Shown here: piece by piece, positions 9,033 to 18,318 of the stretch
How positions within the stretch are numbered: position 1 is the first letter of the stretch
How the letters are laid out: the number at the start of each line of letters is the position of its first letter
Assembly: GCA_024742415.1 (NCBI GenBank)
Contig: JANSYN010000002.1
Coordinates: 310,001 to 374,000, forward strand
Origin: Gammaproteobacteria bacterium
GTDB taxonomy: Bacteria > Pseudomonadota > Gammaproteobacteria > Pseudomonadales > Halieaceae
Reading direction: 5' to 3'
DNA: 64,000 nucleotides
The notes under the pieces: model-generated
Told to the model about the DNA's origin: nothing
Seen by the model: the letters and a program-made list of their open reading frames with translations, nothing else
Databases searched by the model: none
Program-made: the position numbers and the translations under genes

Positions 9033-10085
9033 CTACAGCGCACGGTACGCATCGATGATCGGGGCAAACTCTGTCGGTGTTGAACCGTGAATCACCACGC
9101 CGTCGGCGCCATTGGCGAACTGGTTTTTCCATGCCGCGGCGCATTCCTGGGCACTGCCCATGGCCGCGGGCAACCACTGCGGGGGAATCAGTTCACTGAT
9201 CTCCTCGAGTTGCTCAAGGGTAGCAACGCTGTCTATGCCGCCAAGCATTGCCGAGACCGTGGCATTGGCCCGAAACGCCGTCAGCACTTCCGGGTCCCAG
9301 CCATTGAGCGCGATGAGCATCTCGGCGTAACCCGGTGCCTGCATGTAGGTCGCCATTCGTGCGACCATCTTGCGCAGGTAGTCTTCGCGCGACGGGTTCA
9401 GGGCTGTCGCAAACACCGAGTACACCTGCACCGCGTCCGGATCGCGACCAGCTGCCTGCGCACCCTCACGCACCAGCGCCCTGGCTCGCTGCAGGCCCTC
9501 ATCGGTAATGAAGGTGTGCAGGTGCACACCATCAAAGTGCTGGCCGGCAAAGCGCAGGCTTTTGGGGCCGAAACCCACGAAGTGCACGGGAATCTTCGCA
9601 TCCATCCAGTCGCCCATGTTCAGATAGGGCAGGTTGCCCATCTTGCCTTCATGGCCCATCACCTTTTCGCCACGCCACAAGGTGCGCAGGACCTCCAGGC
9701 CCTCCACCAGGTGGGCGTTGCTCACCGCATCCAGACCCATGAGCTGGTTGCGCACCGCAATACCACGACCCAGCCCCAGTTCAAAGCGTCCGCCGGACAG
9801 GTAGTGCAGGCTGGAGCACATGGTGGCGAGCACCATGGGATGTCGCGTATGCAGGTTCGTGGCGGCCGTGGCGACTTTTATCCGCTGCGTCACTGCCAGC
9901 GCCGCGGAACAGATAACGCCAGCATCTTTCACATCAAAGCGCTCAGACAACCAGACCCTGCCCAGGCCCAAAGCCTCGGCCTGGCGCGCCTCGTCTATGG
10001 CATCAGCCGGCGTGGTGGTATGGCCGGGCAGCAGATAGCAGCTCAGTTCAGGAAACTCTGGGCCGGTAGATTCAGCAAGGCTCAT
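9033..10085 (-). CDS. LLM-class (luciferase-like) oxidoreductase
   Basis: The 350-residue TIM-barrel protein has luciferase-like features: EARQAEALGLGRVWLSERF early on, TAATNLHTRHP, a GRFELGLGRG motif and PVHFVGFGPKSLRFAG. Relatives are annotated as F420-dependent, but cofactor choice (F420 or FMN) cannot be decided here. GGGAGAG lies about 8 nt before the ATG at 10085. It is divergent from the DUF2235 gene. A second LLM protein of a different subfamily lies at 28849. Confidence 0.82.
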   Translation of the reverse strand: MSLAESTGPEFPELSCYLLPGHTTTPADAIDEARQAEALGLGRVWLSERFDVKDAGVICSAALAVTQRIKVATAATNLHTRHPMVLATMCSSLHYLSGGRFELGLGRGIAVRNQLMGLDAVSNAHLVEGLEVLRTLWRGEKVMGHEGKMGNLPYLNMGDWMDAKIPVHFVGFGPKSLRFAGQHFDGVHLHTFITDEGLQRARALVREGAQAAGRDPDAVQVYSVFATALNPSREDYLRKMVARMATYMQAPGYAEMLIALNGWDPEVLTAFRANATVSAMLGGIDSVATLEQLEEISELIPPQWLPAAMGSAQECAAAWKNQFANGADGVVIHGSTPTEFAPIIDAYRAL

Positions 10086-10417
10086 TCAGGGGCTCTCCCA
10101 TCCAATAAATGACTTGTCAGTAGAGTGCAAGAGGCTGCGATATTCCTGGGCAAACCGCAAGGCTGGCAGGCCAATGCCTGCACCGCGGTTCATGCAGGTG
10201 AATCAGGCCCGCGCAATTTGCACCAACTACCGCGCCAGTGTTAGCCACCGGCAACCGACGGCAGCGCGTACACTAAACCCGCTGCGGCCGGCGCCAGAGT
10301 CTGCTATACATTGAAGCAACCAGTAGAACAGCACCCAGTGAACTTGCGGCGGGAGCTACAGACTGCAACAACCCGTCCACGCAAGCTGCTAACGACACAA
10401 TAGAGGGAGGGTCAGCA
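10086..10417. other. Intergenic region between divergent genes
   Basis: No gene was found in these 332 bp. They must contain the promoters of the LLM oxidoreductase (minus) and the DUF2235 hydrolase (plus). No clear operator or repeat was seen. Confidence 0.6.
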
Positions 10418-11443
10418 ATGCTGAAAAAGAACAAGCGTATCGTCGTGCTCAGTGACGGCACCTGGAACGACCCGCAGGACAAGAACCCCACCAATGTCAT
10501 GCGCATGGCCAGGGCCATCAAGCCGGTCGATAGCAAGGGCGACAAACAGATCGTGTTCTATGACTGGGGCGTCGGCTCATACGACGACAAGGTGCTTGGC
10601 GGTGCAGTGGGGCTGGGTATGCAGAAGAACATCCAGGACGGTTATCGCTTTATCGTTCAAAACTACAACCCCGGTGATGAGATCTGGCTGTTTGGTTTCA
10701 GCCGCGGCGCCTATACGGTGCGCTGCCTTGCGGGCTTTCTGAACAAGTGCGGCATACTGCGACGCGACCATGCGCACGAAATTCCCGACGCTTTCGATTT
10801 CTACAAACTGAAGAAGCTCACTCCGGGGCGCGACGAAGCAAAAGACTGGCGCGCCGAGCGCTGCCACAACAGTGATCGTGGCCCCGTTCACTTTATCGGC
10901 GTATGGGACACCGTCGGCGCACTGGGCATTCCCACACGGGCGCTGGCATTCATGGAGGAGAAAGACCTGTTCTTTGACGCCGAAATCGGCAGCAACGTCA
11001 CGACCGCCCGTCACGCCATCGCTATTGATGAGCTGCGCGAAGACTTCCTGCCAACCCTGTGGGGCGACAAGAGCGCGGTCGATATCCAGCAAGTCTGGTT
11101 CGCAGGCGTGCATTCCGATGTTGGCGGTGGTTACGCCGCCGACAAAAACGGCAGGATACTCGCCGATATTCCGCTGGCATGGATGGCCAGTGAGGCAGAG
11201 TCAAAAGGCTTGCAGTTTGAAAAGCATCTCTATAAAAAATCCGACCTGGACTTTCGCGCCGCTGCAAACAAGTCGCGCAAGGGGTTTTGGAAGGTCTTCG
11301 AAAAGAAACGCCGTGACTTACCAGCAGATGCCGTTGTGCATAGCAGCGTGAAACAACGCGCATTGTCTGGCGGCTATCAACCGGAAAACCTGCAAGCCTG
11401 GCTGGCCGCCAACAATAACCAGTGGGGCAAGCTGGCAAAGTAG
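10418..11443 (+). CDS. DUF2235 alpha/beta hydrolase-like protein
   Basis: This 341-residue cytosolic-type protein has no signal peptide. It contains the DUF2235 hallmarks: VVLSDGTWNDP at the start, the nucleophile elbow GFSRGAYT (Ser95), FIGVWDTVGALG (Asp164) and VHSDVGGGY (His232). The domain is shared with Tle1-type phospholipase effectors, but no type VI secretion genes are near, so an effector role is not supported. A strong GAGGGAGG ribosome site precedes the ATG. It is convergent with the first molybdopterin oxidoreductase. Confidence 0.85.
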   Translation: MLKKNKRIVVLSDGTWNDPQDKNPTNVMRMARAIKPVDSKGDKQIVFYDWGVGSYDDKVLGGAVGLGMQKNIQDGYRFIVQNYNPGDEIWLFGFSRGAYTVRCLAGFLNKCGILRRDHAHEIPDAFDFYKLKKLTPGRDEAKDWRAERCHNSDRGPVHFIGVWDTVGALGIPTRALAFMEEKDLFFDAEIGSNVTTARHAIAIDELREDFLPTLWGDKSAVDIQQVWFAGVHSDVGGGYAADKNGRILADIPLAWMASEAESKGLQFEKHLYKKSDLDFRAAANKSRKGFWKVFEKKRRDLPADAVVHSSVKQRALSGGYQPENLQAWLAANNNQWGKLAK

Positions 11444-11484
11444 ACGCGGGCGACGCCCACCGCGCTGTCACTCACCCGCCGGCA

Positions 11485-13635
11485 CTAGCTGACGCGTGCA
11501 ATCACGCCATTCATGTGTGACATGCCAGACCCCGGCTCTATGGACGCAGGGCCATCGGGCATAATGCTATTTACATTAGCACCGCCGGTGGTGCGTGCCA
11601 CCGTCAATGCATCAGCGTCCTGGTGACCCCAGCCATGTGGCACCGAAATGGTGCCGGGCATCATGTCTGCATCCAGGCGAACGGGAACCTGTAGCGCATT
11701 TTCGCCCACCGTAACTGTGGCGATCGCACCTTCTTCCAGGTGACGCAACGCCGCATCTTCGGGGTGGATGTACAGATAATTGGTGCTGCGTTTACCCTTG
11801 ATGAACGCCGGTGCATTGTGCGCCCAGGAGTTATGCGTAAAGCGCTCACGTTTCTGTATCAGCTTCAGGGCGCTGGCATTGTCCAGTTCGCGCTGGAACA
11901 CTGCATCGAGCGCGCGCGCACGCTCCACCAGGTCCGGCGGTGCCAGCTCGACCTTTCCTGAAGCCGTCTGCACCCGTTGTCCCAGGTAATCGCCAGGGCT
12001 ATTGGGCTCAAGTAACACGCCATCGGGATGCCGCCGCATGTTGCGCACGCCGCCCAGCTTACCGGCCCGCATCAACAGGGACAAAAACCATCGATCAACA
12101 CTGGCAGCAGAGCCCAGCCGGGGGATACGTGCCAGGGCCTCTGCGCCATTGCTGAGCCACTGCAACAGGCGCGAGCCTGCGATCGGCCTGCCCGCCCGGC
12201 GGCACAGTTGCCGGAAGATCAAGCCCTCATCACGACTCTCACCCGCCGGTGTTAATACCGGCTCGGTATACGTGAAGCTGCGCTGCGGCATCAGACCCAT
12301 GAAGGTAAAAAAGTAAAAGGGCACGTCGGCGCGCTCAAGGCTGTGCAGGCCAGGAAGCACGTAGTGCGCATACCGGGCAGTTTCGTTGCGCACAATATCA
12401 ATACACACAAACAGCTCGAGATCGGCAAAGGCCTTTGCAAGCCTGTTACTGCCGGCGCAGGTCAGTAACGGATTGCCCGACATATTGAACATCGCCCGTA
12501 CCTTGCCATCGCCCGGCGTGAGAATCTCGTCGGCCATCACCCCCGCCGGAATTGTCTCGTTGACATACGGCACGTTGCCGATGCGGGAGCGGCGCGTTCG
12601 CGTGCTTTTGGCAGGTTTTGGAAAGACACTCTTGCCTGCCAGCACCCCGCCGCGCTTGTCCAGGTTACCCGTAATGGCGTTGATCGATTCCTGCAGCCAG
12701 TAGGCCATCAGGCCAAAACTGCCCTGGTTAACACCGGTTGAGAAATACAGCGCCGCGCCATCGGCTGCCAGGTAATCGCTGACCATCTGACGCAAGGTCT
12801 GAGCGGGTATGCGCGTCACCTGTGCCACGCGCTCTGGCGTCCATGGCAAGGCAAGCTCACGCAAGGTGGCCAATCCGTTCATATACTTTGCGACACGTTC
12901 ATGGGCAACCGCATCGCGCGCCAGCACTTCATGCAGAAAGCCAAGCAGGAAAAAGACATCGGTATCCGGCCGAATCGCAACATGTTCCCCCGCTCGCCTT
13001 GCCGACTCGGTGTAACGTGGATTTACCCAGTACACCTTGCCACCGCGCTGCTCAATTGCCTCAATGCGCTGCATGGGATGCGGCAGACTGATAAAGCTCA
13101 TCTTGGAGATCACCGGGTTGCTGCCGATCACAACCAGCAACTGCGTATGGTCGATGTCGGGAAACACCTGTTCATTGGCGCCACCGAAAAGGCGTTCTCC
13201 ACCGGCGAACTTGTTGGCGCAATCCTGCGTGCCCGGCGTAAACAATTTGTGCGCATCAAAGGCCTGCATAAAGCTGTTCATCGCCATTGTTGGCCACAGG
13301 CTGAAACCAATCGGATTACCCATATAAGCGGCGATAGACTCTCCCCCGTGGCGGGCGTGAATAGCCTTGAGCTTGTCGCCGATCTCGGCCAGGGCCTGCT
13401 CCCAGGAGATGGCCACAAATTCGCCGTTCACTTTTTTCAACGGCGTGTGTAGCCGGTCCGGGCTGTGCACAAAGTCACCCATGCGCAGGCCCTTGATGCA
13501 GGCGTAGCCTTTACTCGCCACATGCGCCTCGTTGGGGAGTATTTCAGTGACGCGATTGTTGCTGGTACGCACGATCAGCCCGCACTGGGCTTCGCAGATT
13601 CTGCAAATGGTCTTGTGGGTTTTGTCTAAGGGCAT
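11485..13635 (-). CDS. Molybdopterin (bis-MGD) oxidoreductase, single subunit (copy 1)
   Basis: This 716-residue member of the DMSO reductase/formate dehydrogenase superfamily carries an N-terminal 4Fe-4S motif (C11, C14, C18 and C46, in CRICEAQC and GYACIKG) and a C-terminal molybdopterin dinucleotide-binding domain (HPEDAAL...; ISVPHGWGHQD near the end). At the position where family members often ligate Mo or W, the sequence reads GTQDCANK, giving Cys139 next to Asp138. There is no Tat signal and no adjacent small subunit, so it is probably cytosolic with a soluble redox partner. The substrate is unknown. Two paralogues lie at 18319 and 36461. Confidence 0.88.
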   Translation of the reverse strand: MPLDKTHKTICRICEAQCGLIVRTSNNRVTEILPNEAHVASKGYACIKGLRMGDFVHSPDRLHTPLKKVNGEFVAISWEQALAEIGDKLKAIHARHGGESIAAYMGNPIGFSLWPTMAMNSFMQAFDAHKLFTPGTQDCANKFAGGERLFGGANEQVFPDIDHTQLLVVIGSNPVISKMSFISLPHPMQRIEAIEQRGGKVYWVNPRYTESARRAGEHVAIRPDTDVFFLLGFLHEVLARDAVAHERVAKYMNGLATLRELALPWTPERVAQVTRIPAQTLRQMVSDYLAADGAALYFSTGVNQGSFGLMAYWLQESINAITGNLDKRGGVLAGKSVFPKPAKSTRTRRSRIGNVPYVNETIPAGVMADEILTPGDGKVRAMFNMSGNPLLTCAGSNRLAKAFADLELFVCIDIVRNETARYAHYVLPGLHSLERADVPFYFFTFMGLMPQRSFTYTEPVLTPAGESRDEGLIFRQLCRRAGRPIAGSRLLQWLSNGAEALARIPRLGSAASVDRWFLSLLMRAGKLGGVRNMRRHPDGVLLEPNSPGDYLGQRVQTASGKVELAPPDLVERARALDAVFQRELDNASALKLIQKRERFTHNSWAHNAPAFIKGKRSTNYLYIHPEDAALRHLEEGAIATVTVGENALQVPVRLDADMMPGTISVPHGWGHQDADALTVARTTGGANVNSIMPDGPASIEPGSGMSHMNGVIARVS

Positions 13636-13761
13636 AGGGTTTCTGCCGTTGGCTAATCGAAGGATTCAGTACGCAGCGCTGTGTGGTGTCGCTGCAGTGT
13701 TGGGACGACAACAGCACGGCCACGCTGCCTGTGGCTTGCGCATCGTCACAGCATCGCCGGA

Positions 13762-14781
13762 TCAGCGCTGCAAATCATTGTGCACCAATTGCTTGCCGAT
13801 GTTCTTGCCCTGGTAAATTCTATTGAGGGCTTCAGGCAACTGGTCAAATCCGTTCAGCGCATCGATGGCCAGGTGCAACTGGCCCTCATCCAGCAGGCGC
13901 TTCAGGCGCGTCGTTGCAGCAGCGTACTTATCCTTGTGAAAGGTAACGTTAAAGCCCGTCATACTGCCCCTGTTGCCGGCAATCGCCAGCCAGTTGTGCA
14001 GCGACGGGATGTTGCTGAAATCTTCATAGATAGAAATAAACCCGCACAGCACAACCCGACCACCCGTGGCCAGCGCACCCGTTGCCGCGTTGAGCATGTC
14101 GCCGCCGACGTTGTCCCAGTAGATATCGACGCCGTCAGGGCAGTGCGCGGCAATCGCCGCTGGCACATCCTGCGTTTTATAGTTAACTGACGCATCAAAC
14201 CCCAACGTCTGTTGCAACCACTGGCACTTTTCATCGCTGCCTGCGATACCAACAACCTTACAACCCGCCAGTTTTGCCAACTGGCCGACAAGATTGCCCA
14301 CCGAGCCCGCCGCCCCGGATACCAGCACGGTATCGCCCGGCACGGGCTTGCCCACCTCGTATAATCCGATAAACGCCGTTAGCCCGCTAATCCACAGCGC
14401 ACTCATGGCGGCCTCGTCACTGGCACCGGCGGGTACCCGCGCGACAATATCCCCGTTGATATCCAGACCATTACTGAGACAGTAGTCCTGCCAGCCAAAG
14501 GTACCGCTGACACGATCGCCCTTGGCGAAGTCAGGGTGCCGGGACGCCACCACCTCTGCCGTCGCCCAGGACAACATCGGCGCGCCTACCAATTGCGGGA
14601 CCATGTAGTCCGTCACGGACAGCATCCAGGGAACCATCGCAGGTTCAATCGAAAAACAGCGATTAGCCACCAGGAATTGCCCTGGCCCCACATCTGGCAC
14701 CGGTACCCGTGCCTGCTCAAAACACCGCTGGTAGCAAATGCCAGCTGCGGGGTGCTGACGGAACAGCCATTGTCGATTCAT
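13762..14781 (-). CDS. NADP-dependent MDR-family oxidoreductase (CurA/LTB4 dehydrogenase-like)
   Basis: This zinc-free medium-chain reductase of 339 residues contains a Rossmann motif, VLVSGAAGSVGNLVGQLAKLAG, typical of CurA/leukotriene B4 12-hydroxydehydrogenase-like enone reductases. IYWDNVGGDMLNA and the C-terminal GKNIGKQLV are also characteristic. TTG at 14790 and ATG at 14781 are both possible starts, and the ATG was taken. It is read in the same direction as copy 1 of the molybdopterin oxidoreductase, 126 bp upstream of it, so the two may act on related intermediates. Confidence 0.85.
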   Translation of the reverse strand: MNRQWLFRQHPAAGICYQRCFEQARVPVPDVGPGQFLVANRCFSIEPAMVPWMLSVTDYMVPQLVGAPMLSWATAEVVASRHPDFAKGDRVSGTFGWQDYCLSNGLDINGDIVARVPAGASDEAAMSALWISGLTAFIGLYEVGKPVPGDTVLVSGAAGSVGNLVGQLAKLAGCKVVGIAGSDEKCQWLQQTLGFDASVNYKTQDVPAAIAAHCPDGVDIYWDNVGGDMLNAATGALATGGRVVLCGFISIYEDFSNIPSLHNWLAIAGNRGSMTGFNVTFHKDKYAAATTRLKRLLDEGQLHLAIDALNGFDQLPEALNRIYQGKNIGKQLVHNDLQR

Positions 14782-14817
14782 GGGTTTCAATACTCAGGCA
14801 GGTTGCAGGCAATGCTG

Positions 14818-14846
14818 TTGATTGTATCGGGGCGGCAAAATAAATA
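14818..14846 (+). promoter_or_regulatory. Predicted sigma-70 promoter for the DUF3604 gene
   Basis: A -35-like TTGATT (14818-14823) is followed after 17 bp by a -10-like TAAATA (14841-14846). The predicted transcript starts near 14853. That would exclude the in-frame ATG at 14812 as the start codon and leave a leader of about 40 nt before 14893. Confidence 0.45.
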
Positions 14847-14862
14847 TAGTGGTTACTATATT
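14843..14862. promoter_or_regulatory. Perfect palindrome overlapping the -10 region (probable operator)
   Basis: The arms AATATAGT and ACTATATT are perfect 8-bp inverted repeats around the spacer GGTT. The site overlaps the predicted -10 element and start of transcription, the usual position for a repressor of the TetR, MarR or GntR type. No cognate regulator is adjacent. Confidence 0.55.
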
Positions 14863-14879
14863 GCGGCGCAAGCGCAGCC

Positions 14880-14887
14880 AGGGGAAA
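14880..14887 (+). promoter_or_regulatory. Ribosome binding site implying an ATC start
   Basis: AGGGGAAA lies with good spacing (8 nt after GGGG) before ATC at 14893, which opens a classical lipoprotein signal sequence. No ATG, GTG or TTG is in frame between this site and the signal. Confidence 0.5.
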
Positions 14888-14892
14888 CGACC

Positions 14893-16758
14893 ATCAGACT
14901 CACGATCAATCTTCTCGCGCTCATTGCAACCACAGCAGCACTGGCGGCCTGCGGGCCCGTGGAAGACCCTAGCCTGTTTCCGGCGTTTGATGCGGCCAAC
15001 GCAACGCCGATACCGGCCCGGCCACCCTCCGCCTATAATCCGCGCGGCAACCTGTACTGGGGCGATCTGCACGTCCACACAAGCTTCTCTACCGACGCCT
15101 ATACCATGGGCGTGCGCGCCACACCCGAAGATGCCTACCGTTATTTCAAGGGCGGCGAGATTCGCCACGCCGGGGGCTACGGCATCAAGTTGAAGCGCCC
15201 GCTTGATTTCGCTGCGGTCACTGACCACGCAGAGTACCTCGGCGTCCTCAAAACCGTGCAGCCTGAACTGCTGCTCAACAAGCGCAGCTTCAGGGATCGA
15301 CTGCTCAACGACAGCAAGCTGTGGAACACTGCCGTGTTTGCCCGCACGCTGGGCACGTTTGACTTAACGGGAATTCTGCAGCCGGGCTGGGAAGCGATCA
15401 CCCGATCGGCCTGGCAAGAGAGCCACGAGATCACGGAACGCCACAATGATCCCGGCCGATTTACCAGCTTCCATGGTTACGAGTGGAGCTCAATGCCCGC
15501 AGGCCGCAACCTGCACCGCAACGTTATCTACCGCAGCGCAGCGGTACCTGAAACCCCCTATTCGTCACTTGAATCGCAAGACCCGCGCGACCTGTGGACC
15601 GCCCTGGAAGCACAGCGCCGCAACGGGATGGACAACTTCGCCATTCCCCATAACAGCAACCTCAGCGATGGCGTTATGTACGGCGACGCACAGTTTTCGG
15701 GTGAGCCAATGGATGCCGCCTACGCGGCTCGGCGAATGCGCAACGAACCCATCGGGGAAATTTTTCAGGTCAAGGGCTCCTCGGAAACGCATCCGCAGTT
15801 GTCACCGCAAGACCCCTTCGCCGGTTTTGAAATCTACGATACGCAGTTGGCTAAATCGCAGGCCGTGTCTGAACCACGCGGCGGCTATATTCGCGACGCA
15901 CTGCGCCTGGGTATCGAGATGTCGCACAGCGAAGGCTTCAATCCCTATCGCTTTGGCGTGATAGGCAGTTCCGATGGGCATAATGCCAGCGCACCGGTAG
16001 ACGAGGACAGCTATCACGGCAAACTACCCATGCTTGATGGCAGCGCGGGCGTGCGCCTGCGCGAGTCATTCTTCTTCCCCGAAGACAGCCCCGGCGGCAA
16101 GTTGTGGAGCGCGGCCGGTCTGGCCGCGGTGTGGGCGCCGCAAAACACCCGCGATGCCCTGTTTGACGCGATGCTGCGCAAGGAAACCTACGCCACTTCC
16201 GGCACACGAATTGGTGTGCGCTTCTACGGCGGTTGGGCCTTCCCGGAAGACTTGCCAGGCCACCCGGATCGCGTTGCGCTGGCGCAGGCCAACGGTGTTC
16301 CCATGGGCGGCAAACTGGCGCCGCCCGCTGCCGCCGCACCGAGCTTCGCAGTCTGGGCGCAGCGCGATCCGGACAGCGGCAACCTGGATCGCATACAGAT
16401 TATCAAGGGGTGGGTCGACAGCGCGGGCCAATCGCAAGAACGTATTTACAACGTCGCCTGGGCCGGTGTTCGAGGGCTGGACGCTGACGGAGGCCTGGCG
16501 CCGGTGGGAAATACGGTTGATGTAGAAGCCGCCACTTACACCAACACCATCGGTGCCGATGCGCTGGCAACGCTGTGGACAGACCCCGACTTCGACCCAA
16601 CCCGCGAGGCGTTTTACTACGCGCGGGTCATTGAGATACCCACGCCGCGCTGGAGCACCTTCGACGCCAAAGCCCTTGGCATCAAGGCGCCAGAGCCGGC
16701 ATGGCTGCAGGAACGCGCCGTGACCTCGGCCATCTGGTACGAGCCGCCAGAAGACTAG
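14893..16758 (+). CDS. DUF3604 lipoprotein (PHP-like fold)
   Basis: Read from ATC at 14893 the product is 621 residues. It begins with a textbook lipoprotein signal (RLTINLLALIATTAALAAC, lipidated Cys20) and continues as a DUF3604 protein: YWGDLHVHTSFSTDAY with His60 and His62 (PHP-like metal ligands), AAVTDHAEYLG, and GVIGSSDGHNAS. The in-frame ATG at 14812 would give a 27-residue longer N-terminus but lies upstream of the predicted promoter. DUF3604 proteins are exported, probably metal-dependent, and of undefined activity. They are common beside catabolic clusters. The gene stands alone, divergent from the MDR reductase. Confidence 0.8.
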   Translation: MRLTINLLALIATTAALAACGPVEDPSLFPAFDAANATPIPARPPSAYNPRGNLYWGDLHVHTSFSTDAYTMGVRATPEDAYRYFKGGEIRHAGGYGIKLKRPLDFAAVTDHAEYLGVLKTVQPELLLNKRSFRDRLLNDSKLWNTAVFARTLGTFDLTGILQPGWEAITRSAWQESHEITERHNDPGRFTSFHGYEWSSMPAGRNLHRNVIYRSAAVPETPYSSLESQDPRDLWTALEAQRRNGMDNFAIPHNSNLSDGVMYGDAQFSGEPMDAAYAARRMRNEPIGEIFQVKGSSETHPQLSPQDPFAGFEIYDTQLAKSQAVSEPRGGYIRDALRLGIEMSHSEGFNPYRFGVIGSSDGHNASAPVDEDSYHGKLPMLDGSAGVRLRESFFFPEDSPGGKLWSAAGLAAVWAPQNTRDALFDAMLRKETYATSGTRIGVRFYGGWAFPEDLPGHPDRVALAQANGVPMGGKLAPPAAAAPSFAVWAQRDPDSGNLDRIQIIKGWVDSAGQSQERIYNVAWAGVRGLDADGGLAPVGNTVDVEAATYTNTIGADALATLWTDPDFDPTREAFYYARVIEIPTPRWSTFDAKALGIKAPEPAWLQERAVTSAIWYEPPED

Positions 16759-16986
16759 CCGGCCTGCACCTTTAACACGCTGGCTAACACTGTTTTTTAC
16801 GAATGAGCGTCACAGCGGCCTGCCTGTGATCCTCCGCAGCGCGGCCAACAACGACGTTAACCTACAGGCACAACCCTTCGCGGCGACACACACGTTACTT
16901 CCCTGCAAAGCGGCACACGCTGTTTCCTTTCACAGCGGCATCGCACTGCAGGCCCTGCTTCATTTACCGCAGTAACTGTGCAGTGG

Positions 16987-18210
16987 CTAGTCCAGTGATT
17001 GGGCCAGATCCTGCAGATAGTCGATGTAGGCCAGCTTGTAGCGCGGGTCGAAATTTTTCTGGTCGGCGGCCAGCTTCACAATAACAACGCGATTGCCCGG
17101 GTGAACGTAAATATTCTGCCCCCAGATGCCGCGCGCCAGGTAGTCATTGTCCCAGTCGCGGGGTGTCCACCATTGATACTGGTAGCCGGAGACATTCGAG
17201 GAATTGGGATTATCGCCGGGCATCAGGTGCGGTTCGTCAGGTGTGACTGATGCCTGCACCCAGCCCTGGGGGAGAATACGCTGGTCACCGCGCATGCCGT
17301 CGTTGAGATACAGCAAGCCCAGCCGCGCGTAATCCCGCGCGCTCGCCGCCAGGCCACCCATGGCCAATTCAATGCCCTGCCCGTCCAGCGTCCACAGGCC
17401 CTTGTGTTGCATGCCCAGCGGATGCCACAAGCGGCTGGTCATGTAGTCTGTCATGGACTCGCCGGCCACTTTTACCAGCAGTATGCCGAGCAGTTGCGTG
17501 TTGATACTCGCGTAGTGATTGTACGTGCCGGGCGGCTTGTCCCGGCCCAGGGTATTGATGTATTCCAGATAACTCAGGGGCGGCACTTTGGTCGTCATCG
17601 TATTAATGTCGGAAGCCGGGTCGGTGTAGACCTCGGTAAAGCGCACCCCGGACGACATCTGCAGCACATGTTCGATCGTAACGCCGTCGAAGGTCGGGCT
17701 GGTCAGTTCAGGCAGGTACTTGCGTATCGGGTCTTGCAGGCTATCGATCTTTCCCTCACCCAGGGCAATGCCCAACAACGCAGACGTAAAGGACTTGGCC
17801 ACGGAGAACGACAGGTGCAGGCTGTCTACGGAATCGCCATGGCTGTAGTTTTCATAGATGATCTCGCCATCCTTGATCACCAGGAAAGACGAGGTGTCCG
17901 ACAGGGCGATAAACTCCTCCAGCGACGTGGGCTTTCCCATGAAATCACCGGTAAATGTCAGGGTATTGCTGTTCACACCCAGGTCCCATGGGTTGGCTGA
18001 CGCCGGCATCTCGGACGTGGGGACAAACCGCTCGAGGTGGCGAAAATTCTCGAATCGGTCGCCGGCAAACATTGCGCTGAAACCAGTGGCCTGACCTTGG
18101 GCGGGTGTACCGCCAATGGTGACGTTCTGCGCCATCGATGCAGGCATGCATACAACGTTCAGTAGTGCGGCGACAGCGATGGCAAGCATTGGGCGTGAGG
18201 GTGCAGTCAT
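16987..18210 (-). CDS. Exported serine hydrolase of the beta-lactamase (class C-like) family
   Basis: The 407-residue protein has a cleavable signal peptide (residues 1-28, ending PASMAQ). The catalytic Ser136-x-x-Lys139 motif sits in FSVAKSF, and the second-motif tyrosine is in YNHYASINTQLLG. Such proteins are usually esterases or amidases rather than antibiotic-hydrolysing enzymes. The frame is open further upstream, but the ATG at 18210 has AAGGA at a good distance and starts the signal peptide. It lies 108 bp downstream of molybdopterin oxidoreductase copy 2 on the same strand. Confidence 0.82.
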   Translation of the reverse strand: MTAPSRPMLAIAVAALLNVVCMPASMAQNVTIGGTPAQGQATGFSAMFAGDRFENFRHLERFVPTSEMPASANPWDLGVNSNTLTFTGDFMGKPTSLEEFIALSDTSSFLVIKDGEIIYENYSHGDSVDSLHLSFSVAKSFTSALLGIALGEGKIDSLQDPIRKYLPELTSPTFDGVTIEHVLQMSSGVRFTEVYTDPASDINTMTTKVPPLSYLEYINTLGRDKPPGTYNHYASINTQLLGILLVKVAGESMTDYMTSRLWHPLGMQHKGLWTLDGQGIELAMGGLAASARDYARLGLLYLNDGMRGDQRILPQGWVQASVTPDEPHLMPGDNPNSSNVSGYQYQWWTPRDWDNDYLARGIWGQNIYVHPGNRVVIVKLAADQKNFDPRYKLAYIDYLQDLAQSLD

Positions 18211-18318
18211 TGGGAGTTGTCCTTTTTGGGCGACTATCGTGTGTTTCGGGGTATGGAATCCTGCGCTTTTATTCTCCGTGGTCACGGCTGAAAACAGGCA
18301 TCAACGCGCACGACAGGG

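Noticed and set aside
9033-10085. Proof of F420 metabolism from two LLM proteins
   Set aside because: Many LLM-class proteins use FMN. Without F420 synthesis genes the cofactor cannot be assigned.
10418-11443. Type VI secretion lipase effector (Tle1)
   Set aside because: The DUF2235 domain fits, but no VgrG, PAAR, chaperone or immunity gene is adjacent.
16987-18210. Antibiotic-resistance beta-lactamase
   Set aside because: The SxxK motif fits the fold, but the family is dominated by esterases and peptidases and no ampR-like regulator is adjacent.
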